64,000 nt of DNA from Mesorhizobium sp. RMAD-H1. GTDB taxonomy: Bacteria > Pseudomonadota > Alphaproteobacteria > Rhizobiales > Rhizobiaceae. A model generated the notes under the pieces. That model was not told the DNA's origin. It was given only the letters and a program-made list of their open reading frames with translations, and did no database searches. The position numbers and the translations under genes were made by a program. Positions 1 to 9,331 of this stretch are shown here, piece after piece (position 1 is the stretch's first letter; every line of letters begins with the position of its first letter). The DNA lies in contig NZ_JACHWN010000011.1 of NCBI RefSeq assembly GCF_014191375.1, positions 62,001 to 126,000 of the forward strand. The letters run 5' to 3'.

Positions 1-204
1 CCGCTGATCAACCTTGCCAAGGACGGCTATCGCGCAGCGCTTTCGGTCCGTCCGGATTTCTGGGACGCGCGTTACAATCTGGATGTGGCCATGCGCCTGG
101 TGCGGGATTTTCCCGAAACCGAACAAAGTTCCGAGGAGCCGCCGCAGGAAACACCGGAGCGGCTCTGGACCGATCTTCCAGGCTTGCCGAGAGGGCTGCC
201 ATGA
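1..204 (+). CDS. mxaK: MxaK-like protein, C-terminal fragment (runs off window start)
   Basis: An open frame enters from the left edge and stops at TGA 202-204, giving the last 67 residues of a protein. It contains a TPR-like stretch (YRAALSVRPDFWDARYNLDV) followed by a charged, proline-rich tail. MxaK is one of the accessory proteins of mxa operons needed for active Ca-dependent methanol dehydrogenase. The call rests mainly on context: its stop overlaps the start of an MxaL gene, the order seen in mxaA-C-K-L-D operons. The fragment alone is too short for a firm family assignment. Confidence 0.6.
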   Translation, partial: PLINLAKDGYRAALSVRPDFWDARYNLDVAMRLVRDFPETEQSSEEPPQETPERLWTDLPGLPRGLP

Positions 205-1196
205 TGCCCCGGGCCGTCAGGGATTTCCGTTTCATCCTGCTTGCCGTGGCCCTCGTGGCGCTCTGCATAGCGCTGGCGCGACCCAGCTGGACGTTGCCAC
301 GGGCGGCTTACGACCTTCTTTTCATTGTCGACGTTACCGGCAGCATGAACGCGCGTGATTATGTGCTGGACGACCGTCCCGCAGCCCGCCTTGAGGCCGT
401 CAAGAAGACATTGCGCGATCTGATCGCAGGGCTGCCCTGCCGTTCTCGCGTTGGGCTCGGCATTTTCACCGAGCGCCGCAGCTTTCTTCTATTCGAGCCG
501 GTCGAGCTTTGTGATAACTATCCCGTGGTGGAGGCTGCTATCGGCTCGCTGGAATGGCGTATGGCGTGGGAAGGCGACAGCCGCATCGCTTCCGGCCTGA
601 ACAGCGCCATCGCGATTGCGCGCAACCTCGATGCCGATCTCGTCTTTTTGACCGACGGCCATGAGGCCCCGCCGCTGCCTGCCTCCGGCTCTTCGTCTTT
701 CGAGGGGAAGCCCGGCGAGGTGAATGGGCTTGTTGTCGGCGTGGGGGGAGATACCCTCGTCCCCATACCGAAATTCGACGATATGGGCCGCGAGATCGGT
801 TTCTTGGCGATGACAGACGTGCAGCAGGAGAACAGGGCCGGCCCTCCGCCGGCCGATGCATCGAACCGTGCGGGCTGGCATCCGCGCAATGCGCCCTTCG
901 GCGGGGAGGCCCCGGCAGGCAATGAGCATCTCACTTCTGTGCGGGAGGATTATCTTCAGACGCTGGCGCGCCGGGCCGAGCTTGGCTATGCGCGCCTGGA
1001 AGACGCTTACCGGCTGGAGAGGATGCTGGCGCGAAACGCGTCACCACGCATGATCGAAACGAGGGTCGATCTCAGTCTCATCCCGGCTGCCATCGCGCTG
1101 GCAGCGCTTCTTGCCAGCTATAGCGCCCTGCCAATTTCCCGCCTTCGCCAGCGTCTGGCTACATCTCGTCTTGGAAACGAAAGGATGGCTCAATGA
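201..1196 (+). CDS. mxaL: MxaL, VWA-domain methanol dehydrogenase accessory protein
   Basis: 331 residues. A hydrophobic N-terminal helix (about residues 9-28) is followed by a von Willebrand A domain with the MIDAS motif D-V-T-G-S at residues 44-48 and a second metal-loop motif FLTDG near residue 152. A C-terminal hydrophobic segment (about 288-310) suggests anchoring at both ends with the VWA domain in the periplasm. MxaL belongs to the MxaA/C/K/L set implicated in calcium insertion into methanol dehydrogenase. The ATG at 201 overlaps the stop of the upstream gene and its own stop overlaps mxaD, so all three are translationally coupled. Confidence 0.88.
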   Translation: MMPRAVRDFRFILLAVALVALCIALARPSWTLPRAAYDLLFIVDVTGSMNARDYVLDDRPAARLEAVKKTLRDLIAGLPCRSRVGLGIFTERRSFLLFEPVELCDNYPVVEAAIGSLEWRMAWEGDSRIASGLNSAIAIARNLDADLVFLTDGHEAPPLPASGSSSFEGKPGEVNGLVVGVGGDTLVPIPKFDDMGREIGFLAMTDVQQENRAGPPPADASNRAGWHPRNAPFGGEAPAGNEHLTSVREDYLQTLARRAELGYARLEDAYRLERMLARNASPRMIETRVDLSLIPAAIALAALLASYSALPISRLRQRLATSRLGNERMAQ

Positions 1197-1723
1197 AACA
1201 ACTGCTCGCCATATTGTTTGTAGCAATCGGAACATCGCTTGCTTTCGCGCATGGTCCGACGCCCCAGAAGGTGGAGGAAACGGTCTCCATCACAGCGCCT
1301 ACGGAAGCCGTCTGGGCTGTGATCGGAGACTTCGCGAACCTAGCGGCATGGCACCCGCTTGTGGTGAACTGCACCGGGACGGGTGGTAATGATACCGGAG
1401 CTGAGCGGACGATCGAACTCAAGAGCGGTGGCCGGATCACCGAGGGCCTTGATGAGTATGACGCTGCCGGACACGCCTATTCCTATCGCCTGGCAAAGGA
1501 GAATGTGGAGGTCCTCCCGGTAAGTTCCTATTCGGCGACACTCTCCGTGCGTCCAGCAGGCGAGGGAGGCAGCGAAGTCGTCTGGAAAGCCAGTCTCTAT
1601 CGCGCAGATACCGGCAATTATCCGCCCGAAGGGCGGGATGACGCCGCCGCCGCCGCTGCGATGAAGGCATTCTTCCGCACCGGGCTCGACAATCTGAAGC
1701 AAATGGCGGAGGCGCGTCAGTAA
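1193..1723 (+). CDS. mxaD: MxaD, periplasmic SRPBCC-family methanol oxidation protein
   Basis: 176 residues with a clear signal peptide (cleavage after about residue 19, AFA-HG) and then an SRPBCC/polyketide-cyclase-like fold with the typical opening VSITAPTEAVWAVIGDF. MxaD is a small periplasmic protein of mxa operons, reported to aid the interaction between methanol dehydrogenase and cytochrome cL. The ATG overlaps the mxaL stop by four bases. It is the last gene of the operon. The mxaFJGI structural genes would lie upstream, outside the window. Confidence 0.88.
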   Translation: MKQLLAILFVAIGTSLAFAHGPTPQKVEETVSITAPTEAVWAVIGDFANLAAWHPLVVNCTGTGGNDTGAERTIELKSGGRITEGLDEYDAAGHAYSYRLAKENVEVLPVSSYSATLSVRPAGEGGSEVVWKASLYRADTGNYPPEGRDDAAAAAAMKAFFRTGLDNLKQMAEARQ

Positions 1724-1912
1724 CCGGCGCGTCGAGAGAGGACGCGATATCCGTCCAACACCTCCTGTCGCCGTCCGTTTAGTTTACGCATACACGAATT
1801 AAAATTGACGCGCGAAAAGTTTTGTGGTTGGTATGCCCTTCGTCGGCTGGCCAAGAGCCCGCCAGCGCGGCTGTCGTAGCGTTGGGCTCCACCTAACATC
1901 CGGGAGGAATTC

Positions 1913-2806
1913 GTGACCTTTTCTCGTACCCTGAAGTCGCTGCTTGCTTCCGCAGCCTTCTCACTGATCGCAGTCGCCGCCCAGGCGGAAGGCATTGGCG
2001 CATCGCTTCTGACCCAGCAGCATCCGTTCTATAACGAACTGGCCAAGGCCATCACCGAGGAGGCGAAGGCCAAGAACGTTCCGCTCGAAATCTCGATTGC
2101 CAATCAGGATCTCAACAAGCAGCTCGCCGATGTCGAGGATTTCATCGTCAAGGGCATCGAGGTTCTCATCATCTCTCCGGTGGACAGCAAAGGCGCGGTC
2201 GCTGCGATCAAGCGCGCGGAAAGCGCTGGCATCAAGGTCATCACCGTTGACGTGCCGGTCGAGGGCGCCGAAGTCAGCTCCTATATCGGCACCGACAATT
2301 ATGCAGGTGGCGTTAAGGCGGGCGAACTGATGGCCGCGGAGTTGGGCAGCAAGGGCAATGTCGCGATCATCGACTATCCGACGGTGCAGTCGGTGGTCAA
2401 TCGCGTCAAGGGCTTCAAGGATGCCATTGCCAAGCATCCTGATATGAAAATCGTCGCAGTCCAGACCGGTATTACCCGTGCGGAGGCGCTTTCGGTGGCG
2501 CAGAACATGCTGCAGGCCAACCCGGATATCAACGGTATCTTCGGCTTTGGCGACGATGCCGCACTTGCCGCCGCTGTCGCGGTGAAGTCTGCCGGCCTCT
2601 CGGGCAAGGTTAAGGTCATCGGTTTCGATGGCATGCCGGAGGCTATCGCCGCCGTGGACAACGATCCTGATATGGTCGGTGTCATCCAGCAATTCCCCGA
2701 CCAGATGGGCAAGCTTGCCGTCGATACCGCCGTCAAAGTGATGGCCGACGAGAAGGTTCCGGCCGAGCAGCCGATCGTACCGGGTGTTTATACGAAGAAG
2801 AAATAA
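1913..2806 (+). CDS. Ribose-type sugar ABC transporter, periplasmic binding protein
   Basis: 297 residues, GTG start at 1913 with GGGAGG about seven bases upstream. Signal peptide of about 25 residues (AQA-EG), then a periplasmic binding protein of the RbsB/peripla_BP_4 type: QDLNKQLADVEDFIVKGI and IIISPVDS-like strands early, GFDGMPEAI late. It is the first gene of a unit with an ATPase, permease, TagK-like kinase and GatZ-like enzyme, which makes D-tagatose or a related ketohexose the likeliest ligand. The sugar is inferred from neighbours only. A TTGACG at 1805-1810 with TGGTAT 18 bases later is a possible promoter. Confidence 0.85.
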   Translation: MTFSRTLKSLLASAAFSLIAVAAQAEGIGASLLTQQHPFYNELAKAITEEAKAKNVPLEISIANQDLNKQLADVEDFIVKGIEVLIISPVDSKGAVAAIKRAESAGIKVITVDVPVEGAEVSSYIGTDNYAGGVKAGELMAAELGSKGNVAIIDYPTVQSVVNRVKGFKDAIAKHPDMKIVAVQTGITRAEALSVAQNMLQANPDINGIFGFGDDAALAAAVAVKSAGLSGKVKVIGFDGMPEAIAAVDNDPDMVGVIQQFPDQMGKLAVDTAVKVMADEKVPAEQPIVPGVYTKKK

Positions 2807-2827
2807 TCCTCCCCCAGCGGTCAAGGT

Positions 2828-2969
2828 TTGCGATGCGGACGGTGGCTACCCCTCACCCGCTCGCGTCGCTCGCCCCCACTCCCCTCGTCATTGGAGAGAG
2901 AAGGTGGCAAGCCTTGCCGCCGCGTCTCCTCTCCCCTGCTTTGCGGGGGAGAGGCGGCGATAAGTGGCC
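2828..2969. repeat. Palindromic GC-rich intergenic repeat
   Basis: The 202-base gap between the binding-protein gene and its ATPase holds GC-rich repeat-like DNA: a GGCAA-GCC-TTGCC hairpin at about 2906-2918 and a strong CTCTCCCC / GGGGAGAG stem at 2929-2953. The CTCTCCCC...GGGGAGAG core resembles the pair of repeats near 59.73-59.89 kb. Such elements are common between rhizobial genes. Here it could act as an attenuator that lowers ATPase relative to binding-protein expression, which is inference. Confidence 0.6.
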
Positions 2970-3008
2970 GGGGAGAAGGCTTTATGACGTCGCCAAAGGA
3001 TAGCGATC

Positions 3009-4526
3009 ATGGCTTCTTCCGCTAACGACATCGTCCTGGAAATCCGCGACGTGGCCAAATCCTTCGGCCCGGTGACGGCGCTGAAATCCATGCGGCTGAA
3101 GGTCCGCCGCGGACGGGTTCACACCATCCTCGGCGAGAACGGTGCCGGCAAGTCGACATTGATGAAGATCCTTGCTGGGGTTTTCCGGCCCACATCCGGC
3201 AGCATCTCGCTCGACGGCGCGCCCTATGCGCCTTCCGACCCGCAAGATGCGGCAAGGGCGGGCCTCACGATTGTTTTCCAGGAACTGAGCCTCTGTAACA
3301 ATCTGACGGTCGCCGAAAACATCCTGGCGACCCGCGAGCCGGCGACGGCGGGCTTCATCAACGACCGGGCGCTCACCGCCAGGGCTGCGGCCATCGTCAA
3401 TGAACTCAATCTTCCGGTGGATGTGAGCGATAAGGTCGCGAACCTCTCGATCGCCCAGCGCCAGTTGGTCGAGATCGCCAAGGGTCTCAGCATTGATGCG
3501 AAGGTGGTGATCCTTGACGAGCCGACGTCGTCCTTGAGCGACAGCGAGGCCGAAATCCTTTTCCGTCTTATCGACAGGCTCAGGAAGAAGGGCGTCGCCG
3601 TCATCTATATCTCGCACCGCATGGAAGAGATCATGCGCCTCTCCGACGATATCACCGTGGTACGCGACGGAAGCTACATCGCCACCCTGGAGAAACAGGA
3701 CACGAGCATCGAAAAACTGATTGCGCTGATGGTCGGCCGCGACATGAACGAGATCTATCCGGCGCGCGAAGTTCCCGCGCCGGCGCTCTCGCAGCCGCCG
3801 GTTCTCAGGGTGGAAAATCTGTCGCGCGAAGGGGAATTCGAGAACATCGCCTTCGATGTGCGCGCCGGGGAAATCCTTGGCTTCTTCGGGCTGGTCGGCT
3901 CGGGCCGCTCGGAGGTGATGAATACGCTGTTCGGGATGAAGCGAGCCTCGGCGGGCACGATCGCCATCAACGGAACCGTCGTCACGATCCCTTCGCCGGC
4001 GGACGCAATCGCCAAGGGCATCGCTTTCGTCACGGAGAACCGCAAGGAGCAGGGACTCGTCTTGAGCCATGGCGTCTCATCAAATATCTCGATGGTCGCG
4101 CTTCAGAAATTCTCAGGTCTGTTCGGCTTCCTGCACCGGGGCAGGGAGCGGCAAGCAGCGCATGAGGAAGTGGCGCGGCTGGCGATCAAGACCGCCTCGC
4201 TCGACACATCGGCGGGATCACTTTCGGGCGGCAATCAGCAGAAGATCGTGCTGGCGAAATGGCTGCTTACCAAACCGAAAATCCTCATCCTGGACGAGCC
4301 GACGCGCGGCGTCGACGTCGGCGCGAAATTCGAGATCTACAAGATTATCCGCCAACTGGCAGCCGAAGGGGCGGCCATCATCCTCATATCCTCCGAACTG
4401 CCGGAGGTGATCGGCATGAGCGACCGCATCGCCGTCATGCATGAAGGCCGGCTCAACGCCACGGTTTCGGGGGCTGATCGCACGCCGGAGAAAATCATGA
4501 CTTTTGCAACGGGTTTCCCATCATGA
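3009..4526 (+). CDS. Ribose-type sugar ABC transporter, duplicated ATPase
   Basis: 505 residues with two fused ABC domains, the hallmark of the RbsA/XylG/MglA class. The first Walker A is G-E-N-G-A-G-K-S at residues 42-49. The second domain carries LSGGNQQK near residue 403 and LDEPTRGVDVGAK just after it. The second domain's degenerate P-loop (GLVGSGRS) is normal for the class. It energises uptake of the sugar delivered by the upstream binding protein. Its stop overlaps the permease start by four bases, indicating coupled translation. Confidence 0.9.
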   Translation: MASSANDIVLEIRDVAKSFGPVTALKSMRLKVRRGRVHTILGENGAGKSTLMKILAGVFRPTSGSISLDGAPYAPSDPQDAARAGLTIVFQELSLCNNLTVAENILATREPATAGFINDRALTARAAAIVNELNLPVDVSDKVANLSIAQRQLVEIAKGLSIDAKVVILDEPTSSLSDSEAEILFRLIDRLRKKGVAVIYISHRMEEIMRLSDDITVVRDGSYIATLEKQDTSIEKLIALMVGRDMNEIYPAREVPAPALSQPPVLRVENLSREGEFENIAFDVRAGEILGFFGLVGSGRSEVMNTLFGMKRASAGTIAINGTVVTIPSPADAIAKGIAFVTENRKEQGLVLSHGVSSNISMVALQKFSGLFGFLHRGRERQAAHEEVARLAIKTASLDTSAGSLSGGNQQKIVLAKWLLTKPKILILDEPTRGVDVGAKFEIYKIIRQLAAEGAAIILISSELPEVIGMSDRIAVMHEGRLNATVSGADRTPEKIMTFATGFPS

Positions 4527-5485
4527 ACGACAAAAATGCTTCCAAGGCCGCGATGACGAAGGTGATGAGGCAATATGGCGGCATTCTTCTGTCGCTCGTG
4601 GTGCTGTGCGTCATCTTCTCCGTGGTCAATCCCCGCTTCATGTCGGTGGCGAACTTCCTGAACATCCTGCAGCAGGTGGCGGTCATCGCCATCGCCGCTT
4701 TCGGCATGACATGGGTCATCCTGCTCGGCGAGATCGACCTGTCGATCGGGTCGATCATCGCTGTCGCCGGCATGGTGGGCGCGCAATGTTTCGCCTTCGG
4801 CCTCGGCTTTGCGCCCGCCATTCTCCTGACACTCCTGACCGGCGCCGTGCTGGGACTGATCAACGGTACCCTCACGGCCAAGCTCCTGCTCCCGTCCTTC
4901 ATCGTGACGGTGGCGACGATGGGCATCTATCGCGGGCTGGTCAGCCTGCCGACCAACGGCGCGCCGGCCCTGATCACCGATCCGAGCTGGACGGCGATCG
5001 GCACGAACAGTTTTGCCGGCATTCCGATCATCATCTGGATCGTCGCGGCGCTCTTCCTCGTCAATCACATCCTGCTCAGCAAGACCACCTTCGGGCGTCG
5101 CGCCTATCTGACCGGGGGCAACCGCGAGGCGGCGCTTTACTCGGGCATTAAGGTCGACCGGCTGAAGATCATCATCTTCATGATATCCGGCGTCATGGCA
5201 GCCGTCAGTGGTATCCTGCTTTCCTCACGGCTCTTCTCCGCCCAGACGAACGCCGGGATGAGCTATGAGCTCGACGCCATCGCGGCCGCGGTGCTCGGCG
5301 GCACCAGTCTTGCCGGCGGCGTCGGCACGATGGTCGGCACGTTGATCGGTGCGCTCATCATCGGCGTCATGAACAATGGCATGAACATGCTCTCGGTCCC
5401 CTATTTCTACCAACTCATCGTCAAGGGTCTGGTGATCCTGATCGCCGTGTGGCTGGACGTGCGCGCCAAGCAGGCCAAGCAATAA
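4523..5485 (+). CDS. Ribose-type sugar ABC transporter, permease
   Basis: 320 residues, strongly hydrophobic with 8-10 predicted membrane segments, of the RbsC/BPD_transp_2 family. The diagnostic cytoplasmic loop GGNREAALYSGI and the region AAAVLGGTSLAGGVGTMVGT are present. It forms the inner-membrane channel with the upstream duplicated ATPase. ATG at 4523 overlaps the ATPase stop, and a 15-base gap separates it from the kinase gene. Confidence 0.9.
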   Translation: MNDKNASKAAMTKVMRQYGGILLSLVVLCVIFSVVNPRFMSVANFLNILQQVAVIAIAAFGMTWVILLGEIDLSIGSIIAVAGMVGAQCFAFGLGFAPAILLTLLTGAVLGLINGTLTAKLLLPSFIVTVATMGIYRGLVSLPTNGAPALITDPSWTAIGTNSFAGIPIIIWIVAALFLVNHILLSKTTFGRRAYLTGGNREAALYSGIKVDRLKIIIFMISGVMAAVSGILLSSRLFSAQTNAGMSYELDAIAAAVLGGTSLAGGVGTMVGTLIGALIIGVMNNGMNMLSVPYFYQLIVKGLVILIAVWLDVRAKQAKQ

Positions 5486-5500
5486 GAGGAAAGCCGGATC

Positions 5501-6448
5501 ATGTCGAAAATTCTCACCATCGGTGAAATTCTCGTGGAGATCGTCGCCGCGGAACGCGGCAATGGCTTCCGGGAAGCCATACCGCTGATCGGCCCCTTTC
5601 CTTCCGGCGCGCCGGCCATCTTCATCGATCAGGTCGGCAGACTGGGACAGGAGTGTGCGATCATCTCCCGCGTCGGCGATGACGATTTCGGCCATATCAA
5701 CCTCGACCGGTTGAAGTCTGATGGCGTGGATATCTCCGGCATCGAGATCATGCCGCAGGGCACCACCGGCAGCGCCTTCGTCCGCTATCGCAAGGACGGC
5801 AGCCGGGCCTTCGTCTTCAACATCCGCAACAGCGCCTGTGGCACGATCGACCTGTCACCGGACGCGTTGAGGCTCATCGATAGCTGCACGCACATGCATG
5901 TCATGGGATCGGCGCTCTACGCGCCAAGCATCGTCACCAGCATCCTGACGGCGGTCGAGCGCATCAAGGCACGCGGCGGGACGGTGTCGTTCGATCCCAA
6001 CCTGCGCCCCGAAATCCTCGACAGTCCCGGCATGCGGGATGCGCTGAAGACGGTGCTTGCGAAAACCGACCTGTTCATGCCGAGCGGCGAGGAGCTTTTT
6101 CTCTTCACGGACGCGAAAACCGAAGAGGTGGCGGTGGCGGAACTGCTGGCCGCCGGCATCAGGGCCACCGTCGTCAAGCGTGGCGCTTCGGGTGCAAGCT
6201 ATTTCGACTCCCAAACGAGCTTTACCCTGCCGGGCTTCAAGGTGGAGGAAGTGGATCCGACAGGTGCCGGCGACTGCTTCGGTGCCGCATTCGTCACCTT
6301 CTGGCTCGCTGGCGCGGAACCGCGCGAGGCTTTGCTCCACGCAAATGCGTGCGGAGCCCGTGCCGTTACGAAGGTTGGCCCCATGGAGGGCGCTTCGACC
6401 CGAGCCGAACTCGAAGCCCTGATCGCCTCGCAAAGGAAGCACGCATGA
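5501..6448 (+). CDS. tagK: PfkB-family sugar kinase, TagK-type tagatose kinase
   Basis: 315 residues of the ribokinase/PfkB family. The N-terminus opens ILTIGEILVEIVA. The C-terminal active-site signature DPTGAGDCFGAAF holds the catalytic aspartate (the D of GAGD) and the anion hole. In Agrobacterium, kinases of this type next to a GatZ homologue phosphorylate D-tagatose to D-tagatose 6-phosphate. The same gene pairing here supports that substrate. A fructose or other ketohexose kinase is the alternative. Its TGA overlaps the ATG of the next gene. Confidence 0.75.
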   Translation: MSKILTIGEILVEIVAAERGNGFREAIPLIGPFPSGAPAIFIDQVGRLGQECAIISRVGDDDFGHINLDRLKSDGVDISGIEIMPQGTTGSAFVRYRKDGSRAFVFNIRNSACGTIDLSPDALRLIDSCTHMHVMGSALYAPSIVTSILTAVERIKARGGTVSFDPNLRPEILDSPGMRDALKTVLAKTDLFMPSGEELFLFTDAKTEEVAVAELLAAGIRATVVKRGASGASYFDSQTSFTLPGFKVEEVDPTGAGDCFGAAFVTFWLAGAEPREALLHANACGARAVTKVGPMEGASTRAELEALIASQRKHA

Positions 6449-7719
6449 CGGCAAATCATCTCTCCGACATCGCCCAATGGCGTTCGCGCCCCGGCGCGCG
6501 CGGTATCCCGTCGATCTGCTCGGCGCATCCCGTGGTGATCGAAGCCTCCATGCTGCATGCGCTGAAGCGCGCTAGCCACCTTCTCGTCGAGGCGACCTGC
6601 AATCAGGTCAATCAGGATGGTGGTTATACCGGCATGACGCCCAGGGATTTCCGCCGTTTCGTCGAAGCCATCGCGGCCAAGACCGGATTCCCGATGGAAA
6701 GACTGATCCTCGGAGGCGACCATCTCGGCCCCAATCCGTGGAAGCATCTGCCTGCCGAGGAAGCCATGGCCAAGGCCAGGGAGATGATCAGGGCCTATGC
6801 CGAGGCCGGTTTCACCAAACTGCACCTCGACACCAGCATGGGCTGTGCGGGTGAGCCGGTGGCGCTTGCCGACCATGTGACCGCCACCCGCGCGGCGAGC
6901 CTTGCGGCCGTTGCGGAAGAGACCGTGCCCGCCGGTACGGTAAGGCCGGTCTATATCATCGGCACCGAAGTACCGATTCCCGGTGGCGCGATGGAAGAAC
7001 TCGACATGCTTGAGGTCACGAAACCGGAGGCGGCGCTTGCGACCGTCGATATCCATCGCAAGGCTTTCAAAGCGGCGGGTGTGGGGGATGCATTTTCCCG
7101 TGTGGTGGGCGCAGTGGTGCAGCCCGGCGTGGAATTCGGAAATCACAATGTGATCGCCTACGAGCCGGAGAAGGCGGAGGGCTTGAGCGCTGCGCTCGAC
7201 CGGCTTCCCGGTCTCGTCTTCGAGGCGCATTCGACCGATTACCAGACGCGCGAGGCACTACGCCATCTGGTGCGTGACGGCTTCGCCATCCTCAAGGTCG
7301 GCCCCGGCCTGACCTTCGCGCTGCGCGAGGCGTTCTACGGGCTCGACCAGATTGCCGAGTTCCTTTTTCCCGGCAGGCGCAAGGAAACCTTGCAGGAGAC
7401 GATGGAGCGGATCCTGACTGTGGAGCCAAAGAACTGGGAGAGATATTATCACGGATCGGCGGACGAGCAGCGGCTACAGCGCCATTTCAGCTATAGCGAT
7501 CGTATTCGTTATTACTGGCCGCACCCGGAAGCGACAGCGGCAGTCGGAGAACTGTTTTTGCTTCTCGGGAATGAGACGATCCCTGAAACGCTCATCAGCC
7601 AATATCTCACAGGACTGTACCCGGCGGTGCGGGAGGGCAGGGCGAAGCCCAAGGCGGAAGGCCTGGCACTTGCCGCAGTCGACAAGGTGCTGGAAGATTA
7701 TTTCGAGGCTTGCCTGTGA
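6445..7719 (+). CDS. GatZ/KbaZ-like D-tagatose 6-phosphate 4-epimerase or aldolase subunit
   Basis: 424 residues from ATG 6445, chosen because it forms an ATGA overlap with the kinase stop; longer in-frame starts would lie inside the kinase. The sequence is typical of the tagatose-bisphosphate aldolase non-catalytic subunit family: VEATCNQVNQDGGYTGMTP, LGGDHLGPNPW, KLHLDTSMGC and FEAHSTDYQT. In E. coli GatZ/KbaZ support a separate aldolase (GatY/KbaY). No GatY is present here. A stand-alone homologue in Agrobacterium was shown to be a D-tagatose 6-phosphate 4-epimerase giving fructose 6-phosphate, and this gene context fits that role better. Confidence 0.78.
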   Translation: MTANHLSDIAQWRSRPGARGIPSICSAHPVVIEASMLHALKRASHLLVEATCNQVNQDGGYTGMTPRDFRRFVEAIAAKTGFPMERLILGGDHLGPNPWKHLPAEEAMAKAREMIRAYAEAGFTKLHLDTSMGCAGEPVALADHVTATRAASLAAVAEETVPAGTVRPVYIIGTEVPIPGGAMEELDMLEVTKPEAALATVDIHRKAFKAAGVGDAFSRVVGAVVQPGVEFGNHNVIAYEPEKAEGLSAALDRLPGLVFEAHSTDYQTREALRHLVRDGFAILKVGPGLTFALREAFYGLDQIAEFLFPGRRKETLQETMERILTVEPKNWERYYHGSADEQRLQRHFSYSDRIRYYWPHPEATAAVGELFLLLGNETIPETLISQYLTGLYPAVREGRAKPKAEGLALAAVDKVLEDYFEACL

Positions 7720-7806
7720 GCGGATGGCGTGGCGAGTAAGGCAAGCAACTGTTCTATTCGCTATTATTGGCTCTAAATCGATTCAGGGGCGGAAGGGATT
7801 CGGATT

Positions 7807-8853
7807 GTGAGCGACAAGCCGATCAGGACGATGGAGGATTTTTCCGAGTATGTCGGGCTGTCGCGCCCGACCGTCTCGAAATACTTCAACGACCCCAATT
7901 CGGTGCGCCGCAAGACACGCGAGCTGATCGAGGCGGCGATCAAGGATTCAGGTTTCAGGCCCAACATTTTCGCGGTCAATCTCAACCGGCGCCGCACCAA
8001 TATCCTTGGTATCATCGTGCCTAACTCGACCGATCCGTTCTATATGGCGCTGACGCGGCGCGTGGAGCTGATCGCGAACGAGGCGGGCTTTCTGGCCTTT
8101 GTTCTTTCTTCTGACGGCAACCCGCAGATCGAGGAACGGGCGATCGAAACCTTCAAATCGATGAATGTCGCCGGCGCCATCATCGCGCCTCTTGGCGCGC
8201 AATCCCATCATGAAAAGCTTCTTTCGCTCGGCGCCTCCATTCCACTCATCTATGTGGACTCGCCGCTCAACGAGACCTCTCCTTTCGTGGGAACGAACAA
8301 CCGCCAGAGCTTTCATCTGATCATCGACTATCTATGCCGTTCCGGCGAGCCGCCCTGCTATCTAGGCATGCCGCCCGTCAACACCAATGCGACCACGCGC
8401 GAGCTCGCCTATGTCGAGGCGATGCAGCGGTTGAAGATGGAGCCGGTGGTTCTGCCGATCGCGAAGGTGGAAACCTGGGATTTCGAGAAGTTCGGCTATG
8501 ATGAAATGTTGAAGTTCCTGAGAAAGCCGAAGAAACTGCCCACCAATACCGTCCTTTGCGCCAATGACCGCATTGCCTTCGGTGCAATATCGGCAGCCTA
8601 TCAGGCCGGGGTGAAGATCGGTCGCGATGCCGATTGCGATCTCAGGATCGCCGGTCATGACGATCATCCCTTGTCGCGCTATGCCTGTCCGCCCATTACC
8701 ACGGTGGCCCAAAACTATAATGAGATCGGCCGGCTCGCGATGGCACTGTTGCTGCGCAAGCTCGGCGAGAACCTGCACGCAACCGCGCCCCTGACATCCG
8801 GCGGAGAGCGCATATTGCTCAATGCCGAGATCATGCTGCGCCAGTCCGCCTGA
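7807..8853 (+). CDS. LacI-family transcriptional regulator of the tagatose-type cluster
   Basis: 348 residues from GTG 7807. An N-terminal LacI helix-turn-helix (EYVGLSRPTVSKYFNDPNSV) is followed by hinge and periplasmic-binding-protein-like effector domain (TNILGIIVPNSTDPFYMAL). Being directly downstream of the uptake/kinase/epimerase operon and on the same strand, it most likely represses that operon and responds to the sugar or its phosphate. The HTH begins ML-less and late, so ATG 7831 would cut too close to it. The gene is convergent with marR. Confidence 0.82.
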   Translation: MSDKPIRTMEDFSEYVGLSRPTVSKYFNDPNSVRRKTRELIEAAIKDSGFRPNIFAVNLNRRRTNILGIIVPNSTDPFYMALTRRVELIANEAGFLAFVLSSDGNPQIEERAIETFKSMNVAGAIIAPLGAQSHHEKLLSLGASIPLIYVDSPLNETSPFVGTNNRQSFHLIIDYLCRSGEPPCYLGMPPVNTNATTRELAYVEAMQRLKMEPVVLPIAKVETWDFEKFGYDEMLKFLRKPKKLPTNTVLCANDRIAFGAISAAYQAGVKIGRDADCDLRIAGHDDHPLSRYACPPITTVAQNYNEIGRLAMALLLRKLGENLHATAPLTSGGERILLNAEIMLRQSA

Positions 8854-8857
8854 GCAT

Positions 8858-9268
8858 TCAGGAATAGCGCTGAAGAACCTGCTCCAGCATCGGTTTGATG
8901 CGCGAAAGCTCGTCACGATGGGCACTGGAGAGCGCGGCGAGATGGCGTTCGGCTTCCGGCGTCAGCTGAAGCAGCACACGGCGCTGGTCCGCGCTGTCCT
9001 GAATGCGCTCCACAAGACCGTTCTCGACCAGACGATTGGCCAGCTCGACCGCCGTGTTATGCCGGATCTTCAGCCGCTCTGCGAGATCGCCGACGGTGAT
9101 CGGCTTACCACGCCCATAGCCCTTGATGACGAGAATTGCCTGATGATGGCGCGGCGTCAGTCCTGCCCGCTTGGCCTCGTTCTCGCTGAATTCGAGAAAG
9201 CAGCGGATCAGATAACGGAATTCGGCAAGGCCGGTATAGTCCTCCTGGGTTAATCCGGTTTTGGACAT
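8858..9268 (-). CDS. MarR-family transcriptional regulator
   Basis: 136 residues from ATG 9268, selected because GAGGAG lies seven bases upstream; the in-frame ATG at 9274 is too close to it. Winged-helix MarR fold with PITVGDLAERLKIRHNTAVE as recognition region and the wing near SADQRRVLLQLT. Divergently transcribed from a ClC channel gene, with a perfect TATCGT-N3-ACGATA palindrome in the intergenic promoter that is the likely binding site, so it probably represses itself and the channel. The effector is unknown. Confidence 0.85.
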   Translation of the reverse strand: MSKTGLTQEDYTGLAEFRYLIRCFLEFSENEAKRAGLTPRHHQAILVIKGYGRGKPITVGDLAERLKIRHNTAVELANRLVENGLVERIQDSADQRRVLLQLTPEAERHLAALSSAHRDELSRIKPMLEQVLQRYS

Positions 9269-9331
9269 GCGCATGCTCCTCGGTTCCTCCGCGTCCTTTG
9301 CACCCGACGGCATTGGAGGTCCAGAGGGCAC

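Noticed and set aside
9230-9310. Longer MarR start at 9331
   Set aside because: That start has no ribosome site, would overlap the promoter and operator, and adds a Pro/Ser-rich tail not typical of MarR proteins.
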